From assembly GCA_041568735.1 (NCBI GenBank), contig JBFFZG010000054.1, positions 1 through 19,971 of the forward strand: DNA of 19,971 nucleotides. The letters run 5' to 3'. The stretch comes from WTJY01 sp041568735 (GTDB lineage Bacteria; Chloroflexota; Anaerolineae; Promineifilales; Promineifilaceae). A model generated the notes under the pieces. The model was not told the DNA's origin and made no database searches. It was given only the letters and a program-made list of their open reading frames with translations. Every line of letters starts with the position of its first letter. Within the stretch, counting starts at the first letter, position 1. Positions 1 through 7,461 of this stretch are shown here, piece by piece. A program made the position numbers and the translations under genes.

Positions 1-182
1 ACCAGGTGCTGTGGCTGAGCCAGGTCCTGCTCCCCGACGATCCGGCCGCCACCCCTCCCACCTCGTCGCAATACGGCCGGGGGGTGGAGGCGCCGGATCC
101 CCAGTCCGAAACGTCACGCGAACCTCTGCCTACCCGCTCCCCCCGGGATTCAAATCTGCCCAGCAGCCCGGTGAGGCCTTGA
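1..182 (+). CDS. C-terminal tail of an unidentified protein (5' truncated)
   Basis: The reading frame starting at base 3 is open from the window edge to TGA at 180-182. Its first codons have strongly G/C third positions like the neighbouring genes, which separates it from the other two frames. The visible 59 residues begin with a hydrophobic stretch (QVLWLSQVLLPDD) and then become a Pro/Ser/Thr/Arg-rich low-complexity tail, as often seen at a disordered C-terminus. No family can be assigned from this piece. It ends 31 bp before the next ATG on the same strand, so it may be co-transcribed with the O-antigen-ligase-like gene. The open frame 11-217 one base over is a shadow. Confidence 0.55.
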   Translation, partial: QVLWLSQVLLPDDPAATPPTSSQYGRGVEAPDPQSETSREPLPTRSPRDSNLPSSPVRP

Positions 183-213
183 GGAGCGCCGCCCTCCGCC
201 GCCCTGAACGCCG

Positions 214-3200
214 ATGAAGAAAGTCACGCCCGGCCAGTATCGCCGGCTCACCCTGATTTTCGCCGTGCTCACCCTGGTCGCCCTGCTGCTGACCGGGGCT
301 CTGCGCCGCAGTGAAGCCTTTCTGCTGCGCGGCATCGGGGGGGCGACCGACCTGCCGGTCCGGGGCGGCGGGGCGCGGCTGGGCGTCAACGTCGCCCTGG
401 ATCCATCCGACGACGCGGCGCTGCAGGCCGCGCTCGGCGAACTGGACAGTCTGGGCATCCGGGAAATCAAGCAGTCGTTTTTCTTTACCCCCGATTTCGA
501 TTGGACCGCCAGCGATCGAATCCTGGCGGCCGTGGACCGCTTCCCCACTCTGCGCCTGACCCCGCTCCTCGATGGCGACCCGGCCGACCAGTTCGCACCG
601 CCCGATCTCGAGGCCTTCGCCGCCTGGGCCGGGGCTTTCGCCGCCCGCTACGGGGACCGGGTCGACGCCTACATCATCTGGGATGAACCCAACCTGGCCA
701 GCCACTGGGGCGGCCGGCCGGCCAATCCGGATGTGTACGGGGCGCTGCTGGCCGGGGCGGCCGCGGCCATCCGGCAGGCTGACCCCGGGGCCTTTCTGGT
801 GGCCGCTCCCCTGGCGCCCACGGTCGAACGGGGGCCGGCCAACCTGGCGGATCACCTCTACCTCCAAAAACTATACGAAAATGGGGCGGCCTCGCTGGTA
901 GACGCCCTGGCCGGCAAGCCCTACGGCTTCGATTTTCCACCCGATGACCGGCGAGTTGATCCGGCCGTGCTCAATTTCAGCCGGGCGATTCTGCTGCGGG
1001 AGGTCATGACGGCCCACGGCGATGCCAGCAAACCGCTCTGGGCCGGAAACTGGGGCTGGAACGGCCTGTCGGCCGGCTGGAGCGGTCCGCCGTCAATCTG
1101 GGGCACGGTGACCGAGACGGAAAAAGTCGCATTCGCCGCGGCGGGTTATACGCGCGCCCTGCGGGAATGGCCCTGGATGGGACCGATGTTCCTGCAGCAC
1201 TGGGAACCGGACGCCGCGGCCGACGATCCGATTCAGGGGTTTTCCCTGGCCGGCGCCCCTGGACTGGAAACCTTGATGGCGGCGCTGCCCCAGCCAGGGC
1301 TGGCCTACCCCGGCTTTCATTTTGCCAGCCCGGCCGATCCCTCCCAGACGTTTCGGGGCGGCTGGGAGTTCTCCCCGGAGTTCGGGGCGGATGCCAGCCA
1401 GGTGGCCGAAGGCGACCCGCCCGATACCGTCACGTTTCGCTTCTGGGGAACCGAGGCCGGTCTGCGCGTGCGCCGGGCCAACTACCGGGCCCGTCTCTAC
1501 GTGCTGATCGACGGCCGGCCGGCCAACGCGCTGCCGCCCGACGAAAACTCGGCCGCGGCCGGCTGGGGGCATGCCCTGGTGCTCGACACCAACGACCCGG
1601 AAAGCGACACCATCGCCACCGAGCTGGTGGCCAAGGGGCTGCCGGCCGGGGAGCATCTCATGGCGGTCACTGCCTTTCGCGGATGGGACCAGTTCGCGCT
1701 GCAGGGGTTCAGCGCCGGGTACCGGCCGGACCTGCCGCACCGGAACCTGCAGTGGCTCAGCGGCGGCCTGGCCCTGGTCTTCGGCCTCCTGGCACTCGGG
1801 TCCGCCCGGCGCGGCCGCTGGGGGGAGTCGCCCGCCGGCCGCTTCCTGCAAACGCTTGACGCCCGCCGGCGCTGGATCTTGACGCTCGTCGCGGCGGTGA
1901 TCGTCGGCGCCACCGGGTGGCTGACCTGGGGGGAGGAAGCGGCGGGCCTCTACCGGCGGCTCGGAGATGGCTCGCAGATGGCCTTCATTCTTGGAGCCGC
2001 CCTCATTTTTTACGTGACCCCCTGGTTCTGGGTCTATCTGGCCGCCCTGGTCGCCCTGTTCCTGCTGCTGACCGCGCGGCCGGCGCTGGGACTGGCCCTG
2101 ACCGCTTTTGCCTTTCCCCTCTACGTCCAGCCGGTCCTCAAACCGATCTTCTCTTATCGCTTTTCCCCCGTGGAAATCTTCCTCCTGGTAACTCTTGGCG
2201 CGATTCTTACGCGAGCGGTGCTGATCTGGGGACGGGACGGGCGCGGCGGCCGGCCGCCGGGCCGGCGAGCGCCGGTCGCTGCCGATTACGCCGTCCTCAC
2301 CTTCGTGGCTGTCGCCACGCTCTCCCTCGGTTTTACCGAGCGGCTCGACGTGGCCAGCAACGAATGGCGGCTCGTTGTGCTGGAACCGGCCCTTTTTTAC
2401 GCCGGACTGCGGCTGGCGGCCCCCACGAAAAAAGAGATGCGGCTCATGCTCGACAGCCTCGCAGCCGGGGCGGTTCTCGTGGCGGTGATCGGCCTCTGGC
2501 AGTACGCTACCGGGGCCAACCTGATTACGGCCGAGGGAGGGCTGCTGCGGCTGCGGGCGATCTACGGCTCGCCGAACAACGTGGCCCTCTACTTTGGGCG
2601 GATCATCCCCTACCTCCTGGCCGTCGTCTTGCTCGTGCCGCGGCCGGCGGGCCGCTGGTTTCCGGCGTTTTGGGAAGAAAGACGGACCGCGCTCTATACC
2701 GCGGCGCTGGCCCTCCTCCTGGCTGCCTTCATTCTGACTTTCAGTAAAGGAGGGCTGCTGCTCGGCCTGCCGGCCGGTGTGGTGACCGTCTTCGTCATCT
2801 GGCAAAGATCGGCCGGTCGCCGCGTCTGGCCCTGGCTGGCGGCGGCCGGGGCGGCCGGCCTGCTCGGCTACTGGCTCCTGCTCTCCGTCCCGGCCCTGGC
2901 CGGCCGGCTCGATGTGCGCAGCGCCACCGGCGTTTTCCGGCTCAATCTCTGGCAGGCCAGCCTCAACATGTGGCGGGACCATCCCTGGCTCGGGGTCGGG
3001 CTCGACAATTTTCTCTATGCCTACCGCGGCCGCTACATCCTGGTCGAGGCCTGGCAGGAGCCGAATCTCAACCATCCGCACAACATCCTGCTCGACTTCG
3101 CTACCCGGCTGGGGCTGCTGGGGCTCCTGAGCGGCGGCTGGCTGATCGGGTCGGCCTTTCACCTGCTCGGGCGGGCAGTCCGGCGGATGCATCAGCTCGG

Positions 3201-3393
3201 GAGACCCTGGTGGGCGATCGCGGCCGGCTTCCTGGGCGGCCTGGTGCAGATGGTCGTCCATGGGCTCGTCGACCACAGCTTCTTTCTGGTCGACCTGGCC
3301 TTCATCTTTTTCCTGATGCTCGGGGTCGGGGTCTGGCTGCGCGAAAATGAAGGGGCCCTGGGACCCGCGGAGACAGCCCAATTCGAACGCTGA
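214..3393 (+). CDS. O-antigen ligase/polymerase-like membrane protein with N-terminal glycoside-hydrolase-like domain
   Basis: A 1059-residue protein. Residues 12-28 form one membrane anchor. Residues about 55-370 resemble a clan GH-A TIM barrel: a WDEPN motif (Glu158, the acid/base position) follows a beta strand, and a later strand reads LWAGNWGW (276-282) where glycosidases usually have W-x-T-E-x-G-W, so the nucleophile Glu is replaced by Asn279. Residues about 375-505 look like a beta-sandwich. From about 513 to 1040 there are many transmembrane helices with O-antigen ligase (Wzy_C/WaaL-type) signatures: GSPNN (785-789), FSKGG (843-847), WLGVG (925-929) and NHPHN (953-957) before an LGLLGLL helix. 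The family joins or polymerises lipid-linked glycans on the outer membrane face. Substrate and ligase-versus-polymerase role are not decidable here. The ATG at 214 has only a weak, distant AGGAG (182-186). A normal O-antigen ligase is about 400-500 residues, so this is a true fusion. Confidence 0.85.
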   Translation: MKKVTPGQYRRLTLIFAVLTLVALLLTGALRRSEAFLLRGIGGATDLPVRGGGARLGVNVALDPSDDAALQAALGELDSLGIREIKQSFFFTPDFDWTASDRILAAVDRFPTLRLTPLLDGDPADQFAPPDLEAFAAWAGAFAARYGDRVDAYIIWDEPNLASHWGGRPANPDVYGALLAGAAAAIRQADPGAFLVAAPLAPTVERGPANLADHLYLQKLYENGAASLVDALAGKPYGFDFPPDDRRVDPAVLNFSRAILLREVMTAHGDASKPLWAGNWGWNGLSAGWSGPPSIWGTVTETEKVAFAAAGYTRALREWPWMGPMFLQHWEPDAAADDPIQGFSLAGAPGLETLMAALPQPGLAYPGFHFASPADPSQTFRGGWEFSPEFGADASQVAEGDPPDTVTFRFWGTEAGLRVRRANYRARLYVLIDGRPANALPPDENSAAAGWGHALVLDTNDPESDTIATELVAKGLPAGEHLMAVTAFRGWDQFALQGFSAGYRPDLPHRNLQWLSGGLALVFGLLALGSARRGRWGESPAGRFLQTLDARRRWILTLVAAVIVGATGWLTWGEEAAGLYRRLGDGSQMAFILGAALIFYVTPWFWVYLAALVALFLLLTARPALGLALTAFAFPLYVQPVLKPIFSYRFSPVEIFLLVTLGAILTRAVLIWGRDGRGGRPPGRRAPVAADYAVLTFVAVATLSLGFTERLDVASNEWRLVVLEPALFYAGLRLAAPTKKEMRLMLDSLAAGAVLVAVIGLWQYATGANLITAEGGLLRLRAIYGSPNNVALYFGRIIPYLLAVVLLVPRPAGRWFPAFWEERRTALYTAALALLLAAFILTFSKGGLLLGLPAGVVTVFVIWQRSAGRRVWPWLAAAGAAGLLGYWLLLSVPALAGRLDVRSATGVFRLNLWQASLNMWRDHPWLGVGLDNFLYAYRGRYILVEAWQEPNLNHPHNILLDFATRLGLLGLLSGGWLIGSAFHLLGRAVRRMHQLGRPWWAIAAGFLGGLVQMVVHGLVDHSFFLVDLAFIFFLMLGVGVWLRENEGALGPAETAQFER

Positions 3394-3521
3394 CCCCCGT
3401 CGAAACCCCCTCGTTCTCTGCCAGAAGGCCGGGTTGACAATCGTCCAAGACAATCCGATCAATTGCGTAACCAACGGCTCCGCATCGGGTTATCTGTTGT
3501 GTGGCACAGAGAGTTAATCCC

Positions 3522-3549
3522 TTGACTTTCCCGGCATTCGCCTTAAAAT
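3522..3549 (+). promoter_or_regulatory. Sigma-70-type promoter of acpP
   Basis: TTGACT (3522-3527) and TAAAAT (3544-3549) are separated by 16 bp in the AT-richer 214-bp gap between the ligase-like gene and acpP. Transcription would start near 3556, giving a leader of about 50 nt with a strong GGAGGA. A second TTGACA at 3434-3439 has only a poor partner (around 3457) and is not called. The rest of the gap 3394-3521 shows nothing beyond a 7-bp direct repeat GACAATC (3436 and 3449). Confidence 0.6.
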
Positions 3550-3607
3550 CCGCATGCCAACCACAACTAAGCGTGAATACGAACCATACATTTGGAGGAT
3601 TTCTGTC

Positions 3608-3844
3608 ATGAGCGATACCGCAGATCGCATTAAGGCGATTATCGTCGACCTGCTTGGCGTCGAGGAAGAACGCGTCGTTCCAGAGGCGAAGTTCCGCGAA
3701 GATCTCGAAGCGGATTCCCTGGACCTGGTCGAACTGATTATGGGCTTTGAAGAAGAATTCGGGGCCGAAATTTCTGACGAAGAGGCACAAAAAATTACCA
3801 CGGTTGGCCAGGCGATCAGTTATATTGAAGGTCGTTCCCAATAG
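3608..3844 (+). CDS. acpP: Acyl carrier protein
   Basis: A 78-residue acidic protein of exactly ACP length. It carries the growing acyl chain on a phosphopantetheine arm during fatty acid synthesis in the cytosol. The attachment site is Ser37 in the conserved D-S-L context (EADSLDLVELIM), followed by the usual acidic helix II and the FGAEISDEEAQ segment. The start at 3608 is chosen because GGAGGA (3594-3599) lies 8 nt before it. An in-frame ATG at 3554 would add 18 residues not found in ACPs, and it sits at or before the expected transcription start. The gene stands alone between its own promoter and a strong terminator. No fab genes are adjacent, which is unlike the common fabD-fabG-acpP-fabF order. 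Confidence 0.95.
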   Translation: MSDTADRIKAIIVDLLGVEEERVVPEAKFREDLEADSLDLVELIMGFEEEFGAEISDEEAQKITTVGQAISYIEGRSQ

Positions 3845-3882
3845 CCGCTGGCTTTTTTCAATCCAATTTTTCCCGGCAGAAG

Positions 3883-3910
3883 GCGACGCAGCAGGCGTCG
3901 CTTTTTTTTT
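3883..3910 (+). terminator. Intrinsic terminator after acpP
   Basis: A perfect 7-bp GC-rich stem, GCGACGC (3883-3889) and GCGTCGC (3895-3901), has a 5-nt loop AGCAG and is followed directly by nine T (3902-3910). It ends 9 bp before the stop of the convergent minus-strand gene at 3919. Read from the minus strand the hairpin has no T tract after it, so it should work mainly for acpP. Confidence 0.9.
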
Positions 3911-3918
3911 GCCCCGGC

Positions 3919-4575
3919 TCAGGAGTCGGTTGAGCGTCTCCACCACAACGCCGCGGCGGTGTAGGCGGCCGCGAAGAGAAATCCCAGGGTACTTAGCCAG
4001 AATCCTGCCCCAATCCGGAACGAAATGTGCAGCCACTCCCTGGCCACAGGTGCGACCACCAGCAGAACCCAGCCCGGCAGCAGAGACCCCGCCAGCGCCA
4101 GGGCGATGACCAGGGCGTCGACCAGCCAGATTTTAAGCGGCGGAATCAGAAAGAGGAGGGCGGCGCCGGCCAGAACCAGGCCGATGAAAATCAGCCGCAG
4201 CCACCATTCACCGGCCGGTTCAAAGCGGATGGCATCGAGCGAGGGAAATGCCAGACCGGCGATGGCCACCCCCAGCAGGCGCTGGAACCAGGTGGCGTAG
4301 GCGGCGGGCCGCCAGCCGTTCGTCAGGAGCACGACAAGAGCGCCCACGAGGACCGGAGGCAGGTAAAAAAGGTCCCGGGTCGGCAGTTCGCCGCTCTGCA
4401 TCTGCGGCAGGAATTTGATCCATTCGCCGACGTCGATCCCGATCGTGGTGAGCCCGGCCGCCGGGTGATCGAGCCAGGGGAGAAAATAGCCGGCCAGGAT
4501 CAGGACGAGCGCCAGGTGAACGGGCCAGGCAGGCAGGGGATTGGCTGGCCGGAAAAATGGTCTCGGGGAAGTCAT
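3919..4575 (-). CDS. Six-helix integral membrane protein of unknown function
   Basis: 218 residues, not recognised as any family. Hydrophobic segments at about 18-36, 69-86, 94-112, 126-145, 148-175 and 188-211 suggest six membrane helices. The N-terminus has several Pro (PRPFFRPANPLPAWP) and the C-terminus is short and charged (WWRRSTDS). The helix 1-2 loop contains a conserved-looking GLTTIGIDVGEW stretch. Its ATG lies 23 bp after the stop of the AAA+ ATPase gene and there is no clear Shine-Dalgarno sequence, so it is probably the last gene of the thioesterase-ATPase-membrane protein operon. G/C third-position bias matches the neighbours. The function could be tied to the ATPase, but that rests on position only. 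Confidence 0.75.
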   Translation of the reverse strand: MTSPRPFFRPANPLPAWPVHLALVLILAGYFLPWLDHPAAGLTTIGIDVGEWIKFLPQMQSGELPTRDLFYLPPVLVGALVVLLTNGWRPAAYATWFQRLLGVAIAGLAFPSLDAIRFEPAGEWWLRLIFIGLVLAGAALLFLIPPLKIWLVDALVIALALAGSLLPGWVLLVVAPVAREWLHISFRIGAGFWLSTLGFLFAAAYTAAALWWRRSTDS

Positions 4576-4598
4576 CCGGTATCAGATGCTGGGTGGTT

Positions 4599-5744
4599 TC
4601 AGGTCGAAGGGGAGAGGCGGTCGACCAGGGCCTGCAGCCGCTCGTCTTCGGCCGACTGCTCTTCGAAAAAGCGGGCCAGCTGGGGGCTCTGCCGCTGGCG
4701 CAGAGCCATGAGGGCTACAGCGCGGATGTCGTCAACCCCGGCTTCAGCGCGGTTTTCGGCCGCGGCATGGGCGCGGGCCGCCTCAAAGAGGGTAATTTCC
4801 GCCCGGTTGGACTCGACGGCCGCCTGCCGGACCATGTCGAGGCCGAGCGCCCGCCCTTCGGCCGTAATCGTGATCTGTGGCAGCAGGTTCACGGCCCGCT
4901 GGACTTCCTCGGCCAGGGCCAGGGTCTCCTCGGCGTAGGTGGCGGCCAGCCCTTCCGGATCCTGGCGGTGCCAGAGGGCCAGCTCGTAGGCCTGAAAGCG
5001 CTCTTCCGGATCGGCCAGGCCGCGCACGACGACCCGCAGACCAAAGCGGTCCATGATCTGCGGCCGGAGCCGCCCTTCTTCCGGGTTCATCGTGCCGATC
5101 AGGACGAAGCGGGAGCGGTAGGTCAGGTTGTTGGCCCCACGGCGGACCGTATAGTACCCCTGGGCGGCCGCATCGAGGATCGCGTCGAGGATATGATCGC
5201 CCAGCAGGTTGACCTCGTCGATGTAGAGCACGTTGTTGTCCGCCTGGGCCAGCAGCCCCCGCTCCAGCCGCACTTTTTTTTGCTCCAGCGCCGCTCGCTC
5301 GCTGATTCCCCCCACGACATCCTGCAGGCGGGCGTTGAGGGGCAGCTCGACCAGGCGCATGCGGTCGATGCGGCTCAGCGGATCATTGTAGGCGAAGCGC
5401 CGGGCGCAGATCTCGCAAACCGCCGTCATGTCCCCTTCTTCGATCATCTGCTCGGTGCAGCCCAGCCCATTCGGGCAGAGACTGACCCGGACGGCGGGAA
5501 GCAGGTCGAGCAGAGCACGTACGGCCGTCGTCTTGGCCGTGCCGCGCGCGCCGATCAGCAGCACCCCGCCGATGCGCGGGTTGATCACCGAGAGAAGCAG
5601 GGCCAGCTTCATCTCGTACTGGCCGATGATGGCCAGAAAGGGGAACGGCTCCGCCTCCGCCAGCCCGAGGTCGGGGGCCGCGGCGCGTATTTTGTTGGCC
5701 GGGGAGGCCTGGCGCAGAATTTTGAGCAGGAGGGATTCAGCCAT
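4599..5744 (-). CDS. Magnesium chelatase subunit I-like AAA+ ATPase
   Basis: 381 residues. AAA+ landmarks are: Walker A GARGTAKTT (65-73, Lys71), Walker B VLYIDEVN (172-179, Asp176/Glu177), sensor-1 GTMNPEEG (217-224) and RPQIMDRFG (227-235), as in the BchI/ChlI chelatase I family. Four Cys (90, 96, 110, 113) in a C-x5-C...C-x2-C arrangement follow Walker A, suggesting a small zinc-binding insertion seen in some BchI-like proteins. In the true enzyme, subunit I drives Mg insertion into protoporphyrin with D and H subunits. Here no D (integrin-I) or H partner and no porphyrin genes are nearby, so the client is unknown and a MoxR-like chaperone role is as likely. The start codon overlaps the thioesterase stop (TGATG), which indicates translational coupling. 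A run of Glu/Gln/Arg-rich residues forms the C-terminus. Confidence 0.88.
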   Translation of the reverse strand: MAESLLLKILRQASPANKIRAAAPDLGLAEAEPFPFLAIIGQYEMKLALLLSVINPRIGGVLLIGARGTAKTTAVRALLDLLPAVRVSLCPNGLGCTEQMIEEGDMTAVCEICARRFAYNDPLSRIDRMRLVELPLNARLQDVVGGISERAALEQKKVRLERGLLAQADNNVLYIDEVNLLGDHILDAILDAAAQGYYTVRRGANNLTYRSRFVLIGTMNPEEGRLRPQIMDRFGLRVVVRGLADPEERFQAYELALWHRQDPEGLAATYAEETLALAEEVQRAVNLLPQITITAEGRALGLDMVRQAAVESNRAEITLFEAARAHAAAENRAEAGVDDIRAVALMALRQRQSPQLARFFEEQSAEDERLQALVDRLSPST

Positions 5745-6226
5745 CAGGAATCGACTTCCGCCAGTTTGAGACGCAGGGCCCGGCGGGCTTCGGCTCGCTC
5801 GAAGGCCCCTCTTTCATCTTCCGTTTCGCAGATCAGCCGGGGGACCGGGGTCGGTCGCCCGCTGCCGTCCAGGGCGACGTAAACGATGTAGGCGGTATTG
5901 GTATGGGTGACGAGTCCGGAGAGCACATTTTCAGCCGTGACCCGCACCCGGGTTTCGATGGAGGTGCGGCCGACCCAGGTCACCTGGGCGTGAATGGTCA
6001 CCAGGTCGCCGACGTGAACCGGCGAATGAAAGCGCATGCTGTCGACGGCCACCGTCACGGCCGGCCGGCCGGCGTGGCGGGCCGCGGCCATGCCGCCGGC
6101 CTCATCGCAGAGCTTCATGAGGACGCCGCCGTGCACGTTGCCCAGCAGGTTGGCCTCGGTTGGCCCCATGAGCTGCGTGAGGGTGATCTGTGCCAGTCGG
6201 GCCGGCTTGCCGTCTGCAGAGTTCAT
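5744..6226 (-). CDS. Hotdog-fold acyl-CoA thioesterase (YciA/BACH-like)
   Basis: 160 residues. It hydrolyses acyl-CoA thioesters in the cytosol; the chain length is not readable from sequence. The family signature is clear: Asn30 and the G-x-V-H-G-G turn (29-34), then the helix with LCDEAGG (39-45, catalytic Asp41 position), and VDSMRFHSPVHVGD (61-74) typical of the YciA/BACH branch. The C-terminal 35 residues are charged and probably a helical tail. The start at 6226 lies only 8 nt after a TATAAT box, so the message is likely leaderless. The next gene begins in its stop codon (TGATG). It is the first gene of a three-gene minus-strand operon with a chelatase-I-like ATPase and a membrane protein, an unusual partnership for a thioesterase. 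Confidence 0.88.
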   Translation of the reverse strand: MNSADGKPARLAQITLTQLMGPTEANLLGNVHGGVLMKLCDEAGGMAAARHAGRPAVTVAVDSMRFHSPVHVGDLVTIHAQVTWVGRTSIETRVRVTAENVLSGLVTHTNTAYIVYVALDGSGRPTPVPRLICETEDERGAFERAEARRALRLKLAEVDS

Positions 6227-6234
6227 CAGGCGAA

Positions 6235-6240
6235 ATTATA
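6235..6240 (-). promoter_or_regulatory. -10 element of the thioesterase operon (leaderless-type promoter)
   Basis: On the minus strand the sequence reads TGCTATAAT, a perfect TATAAT with an upstream TGn extension. Only 8 nt separate it from the ATG at 6226, so transcription would begin within one to three bases of the start codon. No good -35 is present (best guess TTCAAG, 15 bp upstream), which fits an extended -10 promoter. It lies in the 79-bp gap after the glycosyltransferase gene and marks a new transcription unit. Confidence 0.55.
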
Positions 6241-6305
6241 GCACACGGGACAAATCTTGAATCGCTTTTCGCCGTGGGGAGCGGATATTGGCGGCCGAAC
6301 GGGTT

Positions 6306-7451
6306 TCAACCGGCAAACTGGCTGTAAATATCCAGCAGCTGGCGGGCGGATTTCTGCCAGGTGAAGCGGCGCGCCTGGTTGAAGCCGGCCGCCACCAGCT
6401 GCGCCCGGCGCACCGGATCGTCGAGCAGCCAGGTGATCGCCTCGGTCCAGGCCTTCGGTTGGTTCGGCGGCAGCGCCACCGTCGCCCCATCGGCCACCTC
6501 CGGCAGTGAGGATGTATCGGCATGGATGACCGGTACGCCGCAGGCCATCGCTTCGAGCAGGGGCAGGCCAAAGCCTTCGTAAAGACTCGGGAAAACAAAC
6601 AGCGTTGCCGCGCTGTAGAGCGTCGGGAGATCGTCATCGGCGACAAAGCCGGTGAAAAGAACCCGCCCTTCCAACCCCAGCCGGCTTACCTCGGCCAGAA
6701 TATCGTCGTAGAGCCAGCCTTTCCCCCCGGCGATCACCAGGTTGTAGGGCATCTTGTGGGCCACCGGCGCGAAGGCCTGGATCAGCATGCGATAATTTTT
6801 CCGCGGCTGGATCGTACCGACCGCCAGCACGTAGGGGCGCTCCCCGAGGGCGTAGCGGACTCGTAGATCGGCCAGCCGGCGGGGGTCGGTTTCCGGCCGA
6901 AAACGTGGGTCGACTCCGCTGTAGAGGACGGTAATTTTTTCTTCCGGCACCTGCCACTGGTCGACCAGGTCCCGCCGGGTAGAGCGGGAATCGGCCAGGA
7001 TGTGGGTGGCGGCCGCCACCGAGCGCGGGACGACGGAATTGAGATAGTTGACCAGGGCCGGTGTGAAGGCTTCTGGAAAATGAATAAACGAGAGGTCGTG
7101 AACGGTCAGCAGGGTGGGGATGCGGCCGGCGACCGGAGGCAGGACGAAATCAGGCGAGTGAAAGAGGTCGATTTTACCGGTGGTGACCTGAACTGGAATG
7201 GGCAGGCGGAGCCGGTACCAGAGGCGGTAGAGCCATTTTTCGCTCAGCGGCGCCGGGCGAAAATCGACCGAACGGCCGCGGGGCAGCGGGTCGGCGACCG
7301 GGGTGACGGCCGGCGGCCGGGCGGAAAACAGGCAGAACGAAACGGTTGGGTTGAAATTGGCGGCGACGACCGCCTGGATCAGCTCCCGGGTGTACCGGCC
7401 GATTCCGCCGCCCTGGGTCAGCGCTGAAGTGACATCGATCCCGATGCGCAT
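6306..7451 (-). CDS. GT4-family glycosyltransferase
   Basis: 381 residues when started at the ATG at 7451 (MRIGIDVTSA...), the usual GT-B N-terminus. The frame stays open to 7613, but that extra part overlaps the preceding gtrA-like gene and reads as a shadow. Signatures are the N-terminal glycine loop TQGGGIGRYTREL (12-24), the nucleotide-sugar binding GTIQPRKN (212-219, Arg217/Lys218), and the E-x7-E motif EGFGLPLLE (292-300) followed by AMACGVPV. It transfers a sugar from an NDP-sugar to a glycan or lipid-linked acceptor at the inner face of the membrane. The family is often mannosyl- or rhamnosyl-transferring, but the sugar cannot be fixed here. It starts 10 bp after the gtrA-like stop and lacks a strong Shine-Dalgarno, suggesting coupling within the polysaccharide operon. 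Confidence 0.92.
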   Translation of the reverse strand: MRIGIDVTSALTQGGGIGRYTRELIQAVVAANFNPTVSFCLFSARPPAVTPVADPLPRGRSVDFRPAPLSEKWLYRLWYRLRLPIPVQVTTGKIDLFHSPDFVLPPVAGRIPTLLTVHDLSFIHFPEAFTPALVNYLNSVVPRSVAAATHILADSRSTRRDLVDQWQVPEEKITVLYSGVDPRFRPETDPRRLADLRVRYALGERPYVLAVGTIQPRKNYRMLIQAFAPVAHKMPYNLVIAGGKGWLYDDILAEVSRLGLEGRVLFTGFVADDDLPTLYSAATLFVFPSLYEGFGLPLLEAMACGVPVIHADTSSLPEVADGATVALPPNQPKAWTEAITWLLDDPVRRAQLVAAGFNQARRFTWQKSARQLLDIYSQFAG

Positions 7452-7461
7452 GGGATCCGGC

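Noticed and set aside
680..880. Frequent GGCCGG/CCGGCC strings as a possible repeat family or uptake signal
   Set aside because: They occur throughout the window, mostly as Ala-Gly or Arg-Pro codons in frame, so they reflect GC-rich codon use unless a whole-genome count shows excess over codon expectation.
1093..3474. Long open minus-strand frame (793 codons) opposite the O-antigen-ligase-like gene
   Set aside because: It is rich in Gly/Pro/Gln/Glu/Arg with no fold signature and lies antisense to a gene with clear motifs. GC-rich codon bias creates such stop-free shadows.
3554..3607. Upstream ATG for a longer acyl carrier protein
   Set aside because: It lies 4 nt after the -10 box and lacks a ribosome site, and ACPs have no such extension; GGAGGA supports 3608.
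4557..5882. Open plus-strand frame (441 codons) opposite the chelatase-like ATPase
   Set aside because: The minus strand has intact Walker and sensor motifs; the plus frame is a compositional shadow.
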